Assembly (NCBI RefSeq): GCF_014646515.1
Contig: NZ_BMNK01000027.1
Span: 1-64,000 of the forward strand
DNA length: 64,000 nucleotides
Source: Nonomuraea glycinis
Lineage (GTDB): Bacteria; Actinomycetota; Actinomycetes; Streptosporangiales; Streptosporangiaceae
Direction: 5' to 3'
The translations under genes were made by a program, and so were the position numbers. How positions within the stretch are numbered: the first letter of the stretch is position 1; every line of letters starts with the position of its first letter. The notes under the pieces are model-generated. The model saw only the letters and a list, made by a program, of their open reading frames with translations, was not told where the DNA came from and ran no database searches. Below are positions 33,367-42,451 of this stretch, piece after piece.

Positions 33367-33924
33367 TCAGCGGTGCCTGGCCGCGCGTCCGAGCCGCAGA
33401 GCGGAGACCAGGAAGAAGACGCCGCCGAGGAAGGCGTAGACGGCCAGGTTGGCCAGCGACGCCCCCTCCCCACCGGCCTGAAGGAAGAAGGACGTCCCGG
33501 CGAGCATCGAGATCGTCCCGCTGATGATCATCGGCCACTGACCGGACAGACGGCGGCGGCCGATGCCGAGGACGAGCTGAACGAGCCCCGACGCGATGGC
33601 CCAGACACCCCACACCCGCAGGACCGACGGGATGCCGGAGGTCACGGCGAAGACCAGCCCGATGCCGGCGAGTGTGCTGACGGCGATGTTCGCGTACAGG
33701 ACGGCGGGCGAACCGGTCGCCCTGGAAGAGCGAGCATCGATGACGGCGGCGACCACGTCGAACAAGGGGTAGAGCACAAGCAGTGTGGAAGCGACCGGGC
33801 CGAGATCCGCCGCGGTCAGGAACAGCAGGACGGCCCAGACCAGGGCGAATCCGAAGCGTACGAGGTAGAGGCGCCTCAGAACACGCCCGAGGTCGGGCGC
33901 GGCCGAAGTGGCAACGGCGTTCAA
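33367..33924 (-). CDS. DUF308/HdeD-like multipass membrane protein
   Basis: The 185-residue protein has five to six predicted membrane helices (for example FGFALVWAVLLFLTAADLG, YANIAVSTLAGIGLVFAVTS, WPMIISGTISMLAGTSFFL and LAVYAFLGGVFFLVSALRLG). The repeated small-residue helices fit the HdeD/DUF308 family, of uncertain function. It starts 18 bp after the second aldehyde dehydrogenase and is probably in its operon. Confidence 0.7.
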   Translation of the reverse strand: MNAVATSAAPDLGRVLRRLYLVRFGFALVWAVLLFLTAADLGPVASTLLVLYPLFDVVAAVIDARSSRATGSPAVLYANIAVSTLAGIGLVFAVTSGIPSVLRVWGVWAIASGLVQLVLGIGRRRLSGQWPMIISGTISMLAGTSFFLQAGGEGASLANLAVYAFLGGVFFLVSALRLGRAARHR

Positions 33925-33942
33925 GAGGTTCCCTTCACAGGA

Positions 33943-35544
33943 CTAGAAGTCGGGGCGTTGGAGACGCAGACGCAGCACCGTGCCGGCGAGCGCGAGCAGA
34001 CGCCCCCAGGTCGGGTCGATCGTGTAGCGCGTGAAGCGGGCCGACAGGTCGAGCCAGCCCTGCTTGCGGTCGTTGATCAGGTGACCCGGTGAGGTGAATC
34101 CACTGATGACGATGGACTTGTCGACGTTCTCGTAGCCCAGGACGTTGCCGAAGTTGCCGCGACCGGAGACGAGCTCCTGTCCCTCCTCGTTCCCGCCCCA
34201 GGTCAGATAGGGGTTAGTCCAGACCGTCGGTGGCATCGTGTTGACGCCGACCGCGCCGTAGCGCAGTTCCGTGACCGTGCGGTCGACGGTCGAGGCGTGG
34301 GCCTTGCGGGTGTCCTCGTCGACCAGGACGGTCACGGCGAGAGTACCGAGCAGAGTGTCGTTGCAGAAGGCTACCGCGGCGGGCGTGAACGTCTCGGCGT
34401 CGGGCGCCACATCGAGCGCGACCTCGGACATGACCTGGCAGAACGCCTCGTTGTGGACGGCGAACCCGTCATGGTCCACGTCCTCGATCACCAGGACCGC
34501 CGATGCGGGCGCGCGGTCTCGCGACTCGATGATCCGCGCGTCCGGGTAGGCGTCCTGGAAGGCGGCGAACGTCTTGTCCACCCCCGGGTAGTAGGCGGTG
34601 GTCGCCGGCGTCTGGTCCCGCAAGGCGAGCGTGACGGCGTCCAGGAACTCACGCCGCTGCGGCCAGTGCCGGCTGGTCACCAGCGTTTGGACGCGCCCGC
34701 AGACGGAACCACCATTGATCTTGACCATGGTGGCGATCTGGAGCGCCTGGTGACGGATCTCGCTCGCGGTCCAGCGGCGGTCGCCCGGGATGATGACGCA
34801 CGGGTTGTTGCCGCCGCACTCGGAGACCACCTCCGTGTCGATGCCGGCCATGATCGCTTCGGCCGTGGGTGCGCCACCGGTGAAGTAGATCTTCGTCAGG
34901 CGCGGATCACGGGTCAGCTCATGCCCCTCCTCGGCGTCGCAGAAAGCGAGCGCATGCATGTCGACGAGGGGCTGGAGGACTTTCTCCCAGACCAGGTCGG
35001 CGCCGACGTTGAGGGGATGGGGTTTGTGGACGACGGCACAGCTGTCCACGAAGAGGGCGTTGATCATCTCGAGTGAGGACGCGAAGTTGCCCGCGCCGAG
35101 CACGGCGACGATGCCGCCGGGCTTCTGGTAGGGGTCGGTCCTGCGTGGTTCGCCGGTGACACGCAGGATGTCCGTCCGGTCCCCGTTGAGGAGACGGTCC
35201 CTGCCCCGGGGCCCGACCCGGATGTCGAAGCGGCCGTCGCCGGCCGGCCGCACCGTGAGCGGCTGGAGCGGTCGTCCCTGGACCAGGCCCTCGTACAGGG
35301 CGATGGCGGCCGACACGTTGGCGGCGACCGGTACCACGGTCGCCTGAACGCTCGTGCCCACCTGGTGAGCGTTGGCCGCCACGCTGCGGTCGATGCCCTT
35401 CGCCTCGCAGTCGGCGCTCACCAGGTCGTCGAAATACCGGTCGATATTGCGCCGGATCTGCTTGAGCAGGTCCAGCCGAACGGTGGCCGGAGTGGCCTTC
35501 CACCGGCCCGGGTCGGCCCAATCGACGGCTTTCGCGGCTTTCAT
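33943..35544 (-). CDS. Aldehyde dehydrogenase-superfamily protein, divergent type
   Basis: The 533-residue protein retains the ALDH core: QKPGGIVAVLGAGNFASSLE, KIYFTGGAPTAEAIMAGI, catalytic Glu in EVVSECGGNNPCVII, catalytic Cys in VKINGGSVCGRVQTLVTS and NEAFCQVMSEVAL in place of the usual EExFGP. The N-terminus is longer and unlike typical NAD-dependent ALDHs. GGGGGAAACA precedes the ATG. The BTAD/NB-ARC regulator lies upstream on the same strand, and a palindrome sits in the 114-bp gap. Possibly it acts on a bulky or CoA-linked aldehyde. Confidence 0.8.
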   Translation of the reverse strand: MKAAKAVDWADPGRWKATPATVRLDLLKQIRRNIDRYFDDLVSADCEAKGIDRSVAANAHQVGTSVQATVVPVAANVSAAIALYEGLVQGRPLQPLTVRPAGDGRFDIRVGPRGRDRLLNGDRTDILRVTGEPRRTDPYQKPGGIVAVLGAGNFASSLEMINALFVDSCAVVHKPHPLNVGADLVWEKVLQPLVDMHALAFCDAEEGHELTRDPRLTKIYFTGGAPTAEAIMAGIDTEVVSECGGNNPCVIIPGDRRWTASEIRHQALQIATMVKINGGSVCGRVQTLVTSRHWPQRREFLDAVTLALRDQTPATTAYYPGVDKTFAAFQDAYPDARIIESRDRAPASAVLVIEDVDHDGFAVHNEAFCQVMSEVALDVAPDAETFTPAAVAFCNDTLLGTLAVTVLVDEDTRKAHASTVDRTVTELRYGAVGVNTMPPTVWTNPYLTWGGNEEGQELVSGRGNFGNVLGYENVDKSIVISGFTSPGHLINDRKQGWLDLSARFTRYTIDPTWGRLLALAGTVLRLRLQRPDF

Positions 35545-35565
35545 TGTTTCCCCCTTTTATTCATG

Positions 35566-35591
35566 CGGATGCGCTGGTCCCCAAGCATCCG
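35566..35591. promoter_or_regulatory. CGGATGC-N12-GCATCCG dyad upstream of the second ALDH
   Basis: Two 7-bp arms separated by 12 bp lie 22-47 bp before the ALDH start and downstream of a TTAACGT-like -10. The site could be an operator for the adjacent BTAD regulator or another protein. Confidence 0.3.
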
Positions 35592-35658
35592 GATCGGCAT
35601 TAACGTAGGGAGCGTCAGTGGAAGAAGACTGAACGTGTGGTGAATCCGGCAAGAGCCG

Positions 35659-37314
35659 CTACGACCAGGAGAAAGTCGTACGGGGATCGGCGACGCCGGG
35701 AGAGGCGTCGAGGCGGCGGGCGCCGTCGCGCAGATCCGCGAGCACGGTGGCCGGCGACAGGCGCGGGCGGGCGATGAGCCGCGCGGCGACAACCGCGAGG
35801 GCCAGCGGCAACCGGCCGCACAGCTCGATGATCTCGTCCACGATCTCGGGGTCGGCGGACTCGGCCCCGTTCGGCAGTCCGGCCAGGCGGAGTGTGAGCA
35901 GCGCCCGCGCCGACGACATGTCGGGCAGGTCGATCCGCACCAGGTGAGCGCCGTCGAACGCGGCCAGCGCGGTGAGCGGCCTGCGACTGGTGATCAGGAC
36001 CAGGCTGCCGGCCGAGTTGGGCAGCAGCGGCCGGACCTGCTCCGAGTCGCGAGCGTTGTCCAGCAGAATGAGGAACCGCCGACCGGCGGTCAGACTCCGG
36101 TACGTGCCGATCCGCGCGTCACAGGCGTCCGGGATTTCAGACGGGGAAACGCCCAGCGCGTACAGCAGCGAAGGCAGCGCGTCGCGGACCGTGAGGCTCG
36201 CCTCCTGGGCCTGGTCCCCTTGAAGGTCGAGATAGAGCTGGCCGTCGGCGAACGTGGCGGCGACCTGGTGCGCGAGACGCGTCGCCAGCGTCGACTTGCC
36301 GACGCCGCCCATGCCGTCCATCGCCACCACCAGCGGGCCGCTCCGCCGCTCGTCGCGCATACCCGCGACCAAGCCGCGCAGGACGTCCAGCTCGGCCTCG
36401 CGGCCCACGAACACCGACAGATCCGGTGGCAGCTGAGCCGGGCGTACCAGAGGAAAAGGTGCCGCAGGTCTCGCCTCCGCCGGTTTCTCACCGGCGGGGG
36501 TCACTGTCTGGTCCAGCACCCGTCGATGAGCTTCCTGGAGATCGTGACCTGGGTCGATGCCCAGGTCGTCGGCCAGGCGGTCCCGGATCGTCCGGTACAC
36601 CGCGAGCGCTTCGGCCTGATGCCCGGCCGTGGCCAGGGCGGTCATCAGGCTCGCGTGCACGGGCTCGTTGAGCGGCCCCATCTTCGTCGCGAGCCGTAGC
36701 GGCGCAAGCACGCGGGAGGGCCGCCGAGCACGGGTGGCGATCTCCGCGGCGGCCGTGGCCGCCTCGTAGAACTCGCCGTCGATGGCCGAGAAGGTCGCCA
36801 TGGCGGCGGCGCTGTCCGACAGTCCCTCGCCCGCGTGGCCGTGACACAGCTGAAGAGCCTCGACGTAACGGTCGAGCGCCTGCTTCGCATCGCCTTCGGC
36901 GGCGCTCGCCCGCCCGGCGGTGACGTGCTGACGGAACGCGAACAGGTCCAGGGTCTGCGGGCCGGCCATGAAGCGGTAGCCGTTGCCCTGCCGGACGAGG
37001 TAACTGCCCGCGGCCCTGGCGCGCAGGCCAGGCTCGAGCAGCCGGCGCAGAGCGCCCACGTATTTGTGGATGACATTCACCGCGCTGGGCGGCGCCCCCG
37101 GACCCCAGATGAGATCGATCAGATGGGTCATGGCGATCGGCCGGCCCCCATGGGCCAGGAGCAGGGCCAGCAGGCATCGTTGCTGACGTGGACCCGCGTC
37201 GAGCTCGGTGTCTCCACGCCAGACCCGTACCGCGCCCATGACCTGGAGGCGCAGCGCCGCAGGGTCGCCCGGCCCCGGATCGCCGTCGGTCAAGAGGTGG
37301 GTGACTGCGGTCAC
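35659..37314 (-). CDS. BTAD/NB-ARC regulator (AfsR-like), short form, copy 1
   Basis: The 551-residue protein has an OmpR-like winged helix (LRLQVMGAVRVWRGDTELDA, LIDLIWGPGAPPSAVNVIHK), a BTAD domain, and an NB-ARC NTPase (DGMGGVGKSTLATRLAHQV, RRFLILLDNARDSEQVRPLL, GSLVLITSRRPLTALAAF). It stops at TAG right after DPRTTFSWS, where the paralogue at 42386 continues YRALSAEAARLFRLMS and another 300 residues of helical repeats. The sequence beyond the stop diverges at once, so the C-terminal sensor region has been lost rather than merely interrupted. It may act as a constitutive SARP-type activator. Confidence 0.85.
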   Translation of the reverse strand: MTAVTHLLTDGDPGPGDPAALRLQVMGAVRVWRGDTELDAGPRQQRCLLALLLAHGGRPIAMTHLIDLIWGPGAPPSAVNVIHKYVGALRRLLEPGLRARAAGSYLVRQGNGYRFMAGPQTLDLFAFRQHVTAGRASAAEGDAKQALDRYVEALQLCHGHAGEGLSDSAAAMATFSAIDGEFYEAATAAAEIATRARRPSRVLAPLRLATKMGPLNEPVHASLMTALATAGHQAEALAVYRTIRDRLADDLGIDPGHDLQEAHRRVLDQTVTPAGEKPAEARPAAPFPLVRPAQLPPDLSVFVGREAELDVLRGLVAGMRDERRSGPLVVAMDGMGGVGKSTLATRLAHQVAATFADGQLYLDLQGDQAQEASLTVRDALPSLLYALGVSPSEIPDACDARIGTYRSLTAGRRFLILLDNARDSEQVRPLLPNSAGSLVLITSRRPLTALAAFDGAHLVRIDLPDMSSARALLTLRLAGLPNGAESADPEIVDEIIELCGRLPLALAVVAARLIARPRLSPATVLADLRDGARRLDASPGVADPRTTFSWS

Positions 37315-37345
37315 GGATCGTCCTTCTCATCGCGGCTGAGTCGTT

Positions 37346-37384
37346 CCGGTGGGAGGTTCCGTCCGTGACGGGACCTCCCACCGG
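37346..37384. terminator. Strong hairpin downstream of ilvC-like gene
   Basis: CCGGTGGGAGGT at 37346-37357 pairs perfectly with 37373-37384 over a 15-nt loop that itself contains CCGTC/GACGG. It follows the reductoisomerase stop by 100 nt and precedes the regulator start on the minus strand. Confidence 0.6.
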
Positions 37385-37484
37385 CCAGAACCTCGGCAAC
37401 CGTAAGGAGATGAACTTGAGGAGTTGTGAACGGTCAGTGGATCGTCGCGCCCGGATTCGGCCGGGCGCTTCGCATCGCCTGAGA

Positions 37485-38369
37485 TCAGGCGGTTTCGGTG
37501 ATCGGGCGGTCGACCCACGACATCATGTCGCGAAGCTTCCTCCCGGTCACCTCGATCGGGTGGGCGGCGCCCTGCGCGCGGTACTTGGTGAGCTCCGGCC
37601 CACCGGCGTCGTCGTCCGCGATGAGCTTCTCGGTGAAGGCGCCTGACCGGATCTCCGAGAGGATCGTCCTCATCTCCTCCTTGACCCGGCCGTCGATCAC
37701 CCGCGGCCCGCTGACATAGTCACCGAACTCGGTGGTGTCCGAGATGCTGTAGCGCATCCGGGAGATGCCGCCCTCGTACATCAGGTCCACGATCAGCTTG
37801 AGCTCGTGCAGGCACTCGAAGTACGCGATCTCCGGGGCGTACCCGGCCTCAGTGAGCACCTCGAACCCGGTCTGCACCAGCGCGGACAAGCCGTCGCCGG
37901 TCGGGTCCCGCTCCACGGCCACCAGACACGGCACGCCCTTGCCGTCCACATACTGGCGGCGGACCAGGTGACCCGGCCCCTTCGGCGCCACCATCGCCAC
38001 GGTCACGCCGGCCGGCGGCTTGATCAGCTCGAACCGGATGTTCAGCCCGTGCCCGAAGAACAGCGCCTTGCCGGTGGTCAGGTTCGGGGCGATCGACTCG
38101 GTGTAGATCTGGCGCTGCGCGGTGTCCGGCGCCAGCACCATGATCACGTCGGCCCACGCCGACGCCTCGGCCGGCGTCAGCACCTTCAAGCCCTGCTCCT
38201 CGGCCTTGGCCCGGCTCTTCGAGCCCTCCTTCAGGCCGACCACCACGTCGACGCTCGAGTCACGCAGCGACAGCGAGTGCGCGTGGCCCTGGCTGCCGTA
38301 CCCGATGACCGCGACCTTGCGCTGCTGGATCATGGACAGGTCGGCGTCGTAGAAAACTTCCGCGGACAT
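37485..38369 (-). CDS. ilvC: Ketol-acid reductoisomerase with a 41-residue internal deletion
   Basis: The 294-residue chain follows class I KARI closely: KVAVIGYGSQGHAHSLSLRD, MVAPKGPGHLVRRQYVDGKG, AYFECLHELKLIVDLMYEGG, YSISDTTEFGDYVSGPRVID and the end MSWVDRPITETA. After VAVERDPTGDG it jumps straight to LSALVQTGFEVLTEAGYAPE. Family members of about 335 residues have here some 41 more residues, including GGTRAGV and DLFGEQ, whose Asp and Glu bind the two magnesium ions. The deletion is in frame, and the rest shows no decay. It should not perform the normal isomeroreductase step in branched-chain amino acid synthesis. A normal ilvC probably exists elsewhere. It lies 34 bp after the GNAT gene. 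Confidence 0.88.
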   Translation of the reverse strand: MSAEVFYDADLSMIQQRKVAVIGYGSQGHAHSLSLRDSSVDVVVGLKEGSKSRAKAEEQGLKVLTPAEASAWADVIMVLAPDTAQRQIYTESIAPNLTTGKALFFGHGLNIRFELIKPPAGVTVAMVAPKGPGHLVRRQYVDGKGVPCLVAVERDPTGDGLSALVQTGFEVLTEAGYAPEIAYFECLHELKLIVDLMYEGGISRMRYSISDTTEFGDYVSGPRVIDGRVKEEMRTILSEIRSGAFTEKLIADDDAGGPELTKYRAQGAAHPIEVTGRKLRDMMSWVDRPITETA

Positions 38370-38403
38370 GGATTCCTCTCAGTTTCTTGCTGGATTGGAA
38401 TGC

Positions 38404-39171
38404 CTACTCGCCGAAGGCGAAGAGGCGATAGTGGGAAACGGTCTCGAAGCCGATCCGCCGATACACCGGCTCACCCGCGCTGCTCGACTGCAAGGTGGCG
38501 ATGCGTCTTCCGGAGTTCCGGGCGATACGCAGCGCATCGAGGGTCAGGGCGGTGGCGATGCCACGGCGGCGGTGATCGGGGTGGGTGGCTATGCAGTAGA
38601 GCGCGGCGACGTCGGTACCGAGCGACAGCGTGCAGGTGCCGACCATGCGGCCGTCGATGACCGCGGCCCGGCGGACCACGTCAAGGCACCCGAAGGCGAG
38701 CTCACGCTCCGCGACCAGGTCGAGGCCGGTCGCGATGCCCATCGGCCCGGCGAACGTGGCGACGTACCCGGCCATCTCCGCGGCGCCGGTGATCGTGCGG
38801 AATCTCAGGTTGCCCGGCGCCTCGAACGTCGCGACGCGGTCGAGGTCCATAGCCATGATCGGCAGGGTCACGATCTCGTCGGCACCCCGCGCCATGAGCC
38901 TTTCCGCGGTGCCCTCGTCGCTGTCCGCACCGACCCACCAGGTCCACACCGAACCGTCGAGCCGCTGCCGCGCCTCGGCCACCGCGTCGTCGAGCGGTAC
39001 AGCGCGGACCCGTAGAACCCCGTTCAGCAGAGGGTGCGCGATACCTGTGCGGTAGATCGGCAGGCTGGCGCCGGGATCATCGGCACCCTCGGCACCCGCC
39101 AGGCCGGTCCAGTACCGGCGATTGGCTGCGAGCTGTGGCTGCAGGTCGCGGATGGAGAGTGGCTTCAGCAT
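38404..39171 (-). CDS. GNAT-family N-acetyltransferase
   Basis: The 255-residue protein has its acetyl-CoA fold in the C-terminal half: VGTCTLSLGTDVAALYCIAT, HPDHRRRGIATALTLDALRI (motif A, R/QxxGxG/A-like) and a tail YRRIGFETVSHYRLFAFGE. The N-terminal half is a divergent GNAT-like or substrate domain. It is divergent from the BTAD regulator at 39320 and appears cotranscribed with the deleted ilvC. The acceptor is unknown. Confidence 0.85.
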   Translation of the reverse strand: MLKPLSIRDLQPQLAANRRYWTGLAGAEGADDPGASLPIYRTGIAHPLLNGVLRVRAVPLDDAVAEARQRLDGSVWTWWVGADSDEGTAERLMARGADEIVTLPIMAMDLDRVATFEAPGNLRFRTITGAAEMAGYVATFAGPMGIATGLDLVAERELAFGCLDVVRRAAVIDGRMVGTCTLSLGTDVAALYCIATHPDHRRRGIATALTLDALRIARNSGRRIATLQSSSAGEPVYRRIGFETVSHYRLFAFGE

Positions 39172-39319
39172 GGCTGCGACGCTAATGGCGCGTAGTTGAA
39201 GCCTTCTGCATTCCGTCTGAACCCTGGGATTCTTAGATCTCGTCGGAGCGCTCGGGGCTTTGGCACCGCGGATCCGTCCTGCGTACCCTGCCTACGAGCG
39301 ACGTTCATGGGGGCGGCGA

Positions 39320-42300
39320 GTGGCTGGTGACTGTCTGCGGCTGGAGATTCTTGGCCCGCCGAGGATCTGGCGCGATGACGTCGAGCGAGATCCCGGGCCC
39401 CGTCAGCAGGCCTACCTCCTCGCGGTTCTCCTCGCCCGCGCGGGACAGCCGGTCAGCACCGCCGACCTGATCGACCTGATCTGGGAGGACGACGTTCCGG
39501 CGTCCGCCATCAACGTCATCCACAAATACATCGGCGCCCTCCGGCGCGTGCTCGAACCGGAGCTTCCCGCCCGCGCCACCGGCGCCTACCTCCACCGCCG
39601 CGGGACCAGCTACCTGTTCAATGCCGGTCCCGGCACGCTCGACCTCATCGCCTTCCGTGACCTCGTCGCCACGGCCAGAACCGAGCACCCGGAGAGAGCT
39701 CTGGACCACTACATCACGGCACTCGGCCACTGGAAAGGCTCGGCGGGCAGCGGGCTGTCCCATCGCACCGCCGGAATACCGATCTTCGCCGCGCTCGACG
39801 CGGAGTTCTTCGACGTGTGCGTGACCGCCGCCGGCCTGGCGGTCGAGCTGGGCCGGACGGAACGCGTGCTCTCCACGCTCCAACTGGCCACGTCGATCGC
39901 GCCGCTGCACGAACCGTTGCAGGCGAGCCTCGTCACCGCTCTCGGCGCCGCGGGGCACCAGGCCGAAGCGCTGGCGGTCTTCCGTACGGTCCGCACCCGC
40001 CTCGACGAAGAACTCGGCATCGACCCTGGTCGTGCGCTCCAGGCCGCACACGAGCAGGTGCTCAAGCAGGCCGCCGCGGGCCCCGACCGGGCGATCCGCG
40101 ACGAACCGCCCACTTCCGGCGGGCTGGTGGGCCGGGCCGACGAACTCGTGACGCTTCGGCGAACGCTCGGACCGGCGCTCGCCGGCGGCAGCGGGATCGG
40201 CGTCGTCGAGGGCGAGCCGGGTGTGGGCAAGACCCGCCTGCTGGAGGAGATCGCCGCCGAGGCGGACCGGCAGGGAGCGCTCGTCGTCTGGGGTCGCTGC
40301 CTGGACGGCGACGGGATGCCCTCGATGTGGCCATGGGTGCAGGCGATCGGCGCCCTTCTCGACGATCTGACCGTTCCCGAGCAGGAGAAGTGGCATACCG
40401 GTGAGCTCGGCCGGCTCGTCGAGCCGCCGGATGACGCGGGCGCCGTACCGATGATCCCGGACAGCGCCTCCCGGTTCCGGCTGTTCGAGCAGGTTGTCAC
40501 CGTCATCAGCGAGTCCTCCGCGCGGCGCCCCGTACTGCTGATCATCGACGATCTCCAGTGGGCGGACATCGCCTCGCTCCAGTTGTTCGGCCACGTGGCG
40601 GCCAGACTGCCCGCCGGCACCGCGGTCATGGGAGCGCTCCGTGATCGCGCCCCCGCACCCGGCTCGGAACTGTCGCGCACGCTCGCCGCGGTCAGCCGGG
40701 TGTCCGGTCATCGTCGCGTCCGGCTCGGCCCGCTCGCCCCAGGCGAGGCGGTCGAACTCGTCCGGTTGGAGACCGGGCTGGATCCGGACCTCGACGCCGC
40801 CCGCAGCATCCATGCCCGTACCGCCGGCAACCCGTTCTTCATCCGGGAGTTGTCCCGGATGCTCGCCGATAACGGCGCCCTCTCCGAGGCCGCCGCCGTC
40901 CATGAAGCGGTTCCGGCCACTGTCCGTGACATCGTGATCGATCGGATGTCCGGCCTCGATACCGGCACCCGGGACCTGCTGAGGATCGCCGCCCTCATCG
41001 GACGGGACATCGACCTCGGCCTGCTGGCCCGCGCGGCCCACCTCGAGGTCGAGAGCTGTCTCGACCGCCTCGAGCCGGCGGCGGCCCTGGGCATGATCGA
41101 GCCGGCGCCGGACAATCCGTACTCCCTGCACTTCGCGCACGACCTGGTCCGCGAGTCGGTCGCAGCCACGGCACCGACTCCCCGTACCGGCCGGCTACAT
41201 CTGCAGATCGCGGACGCCCTGGAGATCGCCGCGGCCGGTGGCGAACCCACCGCCGAGCGTCTGGCGCACCACCTGTGGGCGGCCGGACCGCTGGCCGACC
41301 CGGCCCGCACCGCCGGCGCCCTGGTACGCGCGGGCCGCAGCGCGGCGGCGAAGTCCGCGCTCGAGGCCGCCGAGCGGCATCTGCAGTCAGCCGCACAGGT
41401 GGCACGGACCGCGGGTCTCCCCGAACTGGAGCTGTCCGCCTTGTCGCAGCTCACCGCCGTCCTCGGGATGCGATCGATGTACGGATTCGCCTCGCTCGCC
41501 CAACTGGAGCGGGCCGAGCGCCTGGCTCGCGGACTCGGTCGCGAGGTCGAGGCGGCGAGTTTTCTCTACTCTCGCTGGGCCGCTCATGCCCAGGCCATCG
41601 AACTCGACCGCAGCGGCCCGCTGGCGCGCCGGTTGCTGGAGGCGGGCGAGGCGTCCGCCGACCCGTTCGTGTCGGCCAGCGGTCTGCAGGCATGGGGTAT
41701 CTACCAGTGGCACCTCGGCGACATCGGGCAGGCCTACCGGTACCTCAGCCGTTCCAAAGCCGTTGTCCTCGACCTTGCGCGACATGATGAGGATCCGGTC
41801 CGGCACGACCTCCTGCTCATCATGATCGGATTGCTCGCCGAGGTGACCGCGCTGCACGGTGACCTCGGCGCGGCGCGCGAGATGCTCGGCATGCTCGAAA
41901 GAACGGCCGGCGACGACCCGTACGTGCTCACGATCTGGGCCACCTTCGCCGCACGGATCGCGTCGCTGACCGGTGACCCGGCCGAGGCGCTACGCGTCAC
42001 GGAGCTGGGGATCGCCGCGGATCCCGGACAGTCTTTCGCCTACCTCGGCACCTACCAGCGGCTGGCACGATGCTGGGCGCTGACCATGACCGGAGACGGC
42101 CCCGCCAGGGCAACGGCGGAGGCCGAGCGGATCATCGCCGCGGACCTTCTCGACCCGCCGCGTTCGTGCGTCGCCACCTGGTTCGGGCTGCTGGGCGAGA
42201 TGCGATTGGCGAACGGGGACACGGTCGCGGCCGCCGCCGCACTCGACCGCGCAGACCTTTGCCTGGACGCCTACGGCCAGCGCTATCCGGAAGGATTGGT

Positions 42301-42451
42301 CCTTCTGCAACGGGCGCGGCTGCTCCAGGCCCGTGGTGCCCCGGTGGCCGCCGTGCGGTCCGCGGGTGAACAGGCGCGCGAGCTCTCAACCACGCGTGGA
42401 GCCCACCTGTTCGCTCGCCGCGCCGAGACGTTCCTGGCCGGCCTCGGCTGA
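39320..42451 (+). CDS. BTAD/AAA-type STAND regulator (AfsR/SARP-like), copy 2
   Basis: This is a close paralogue of the protein at 27776: winged helix LRLEILGPPRIWRDDVERDP, BTAD domain, Walker A GEPGVGKT at about 297-304, Walker B LLIIDDLQWADIA near 406-418, and a long TPR-like tail ending AETFLAGLG. With GTG 39320 it has 1043 residues and the same N-terminal register as copy 1; an in-frame TTG at 39260 would add 20 residues. It is divergent from the GNAT-ilvC pair and converges on the truncated regulator, overlapping its end by 66 bp. Confidence 0.85.
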   Translation: MAGDCLRLEILGPPRIWRDDVERDPGPRQQAYLLAVLLARAGQPVSTADLIDLIWEDDVPASAINVIHKYIGALRRVLEPELPARATGAYLHRRGTSYLFNAGPGTLDLIAFRDLVATARTEHPERALDHYITALGHWKGSAGSGLSHRTAGIPIFAALDAEFFDVCVTAAGLAVELGRTERVLSTLQLATSIAPLHEPLQASLVTALGAAGHQAEALAVFRTVRTRLDEELGIDPGRALQAAHEQVLKQAAAGPDRAIRDEPPTSGGLVGRADELVTLRRTLGPALAGGSGIGVVEGEPGVGKTRLLEEIAAEADRQGALVVWGRCLDGDGMPSMWPWVQAIGALLDDLTVPEQEKWHTGELGRLVEPPDDAGAVPMIPDSASRFRLFEQVVTVISESSARRPVLLIIDDLQWADIASLQLFGHVAARLPAGTAVMGALRDRAPAPGSELSRTLAAVSRVSGHRRVRLGPLAPGEAVELVRLETGLDPDLDAARSIHARTAGNPFFIRELSRMLADNGALSEAAAVHEAVPATVRDIVIDRMSGLDTGTRDLLRIAALIGRDIDLGLLARAAHLEVESCLDRLEPAAALGMIEPAPDNPYSLHFAHDLVRESVAATAPTPRTGRLHLQIADALEIAAAGGEPTAERLAHHLWAAGPLADPARTAGALVRAGRSAAAKSALEAAERHLQSAAQVARTAGLPELELSALSQLTAVLGMRSMYGFASLAQLERAERLARGLGREVEAASFLYSRWAAHAQAIELDRSGPLARRLLEAGEASADPFVSASGLQAWGIYQWHLGDIGQAYRYLSRSKAVVLDLARHDEDPVRHDLLLIMIGLLAEVTALHGDLGAAREMLGMLERTAGDDPYVLTIWATFAARIASLTGDPAEALRVTELGIAADPGQSFAYLGTYQRLARCWALTMTGDGPARATAEAERIIAADLLDPPRSCVATWFGLLGEMRLANGDTVAAAAALDRADLCLDAYGQRYPEGLVLLQRARLLQARGAPVAAVRSAGEQARELSTTRGAHLFARRAETFLAGLG

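Noticed and set aside
39305..41140. 611-codon minus-strand open frame opposite the second BTAD-AAA regulator
   Set aside because: Same kind of GC shadow as seen opposite its paralogue.
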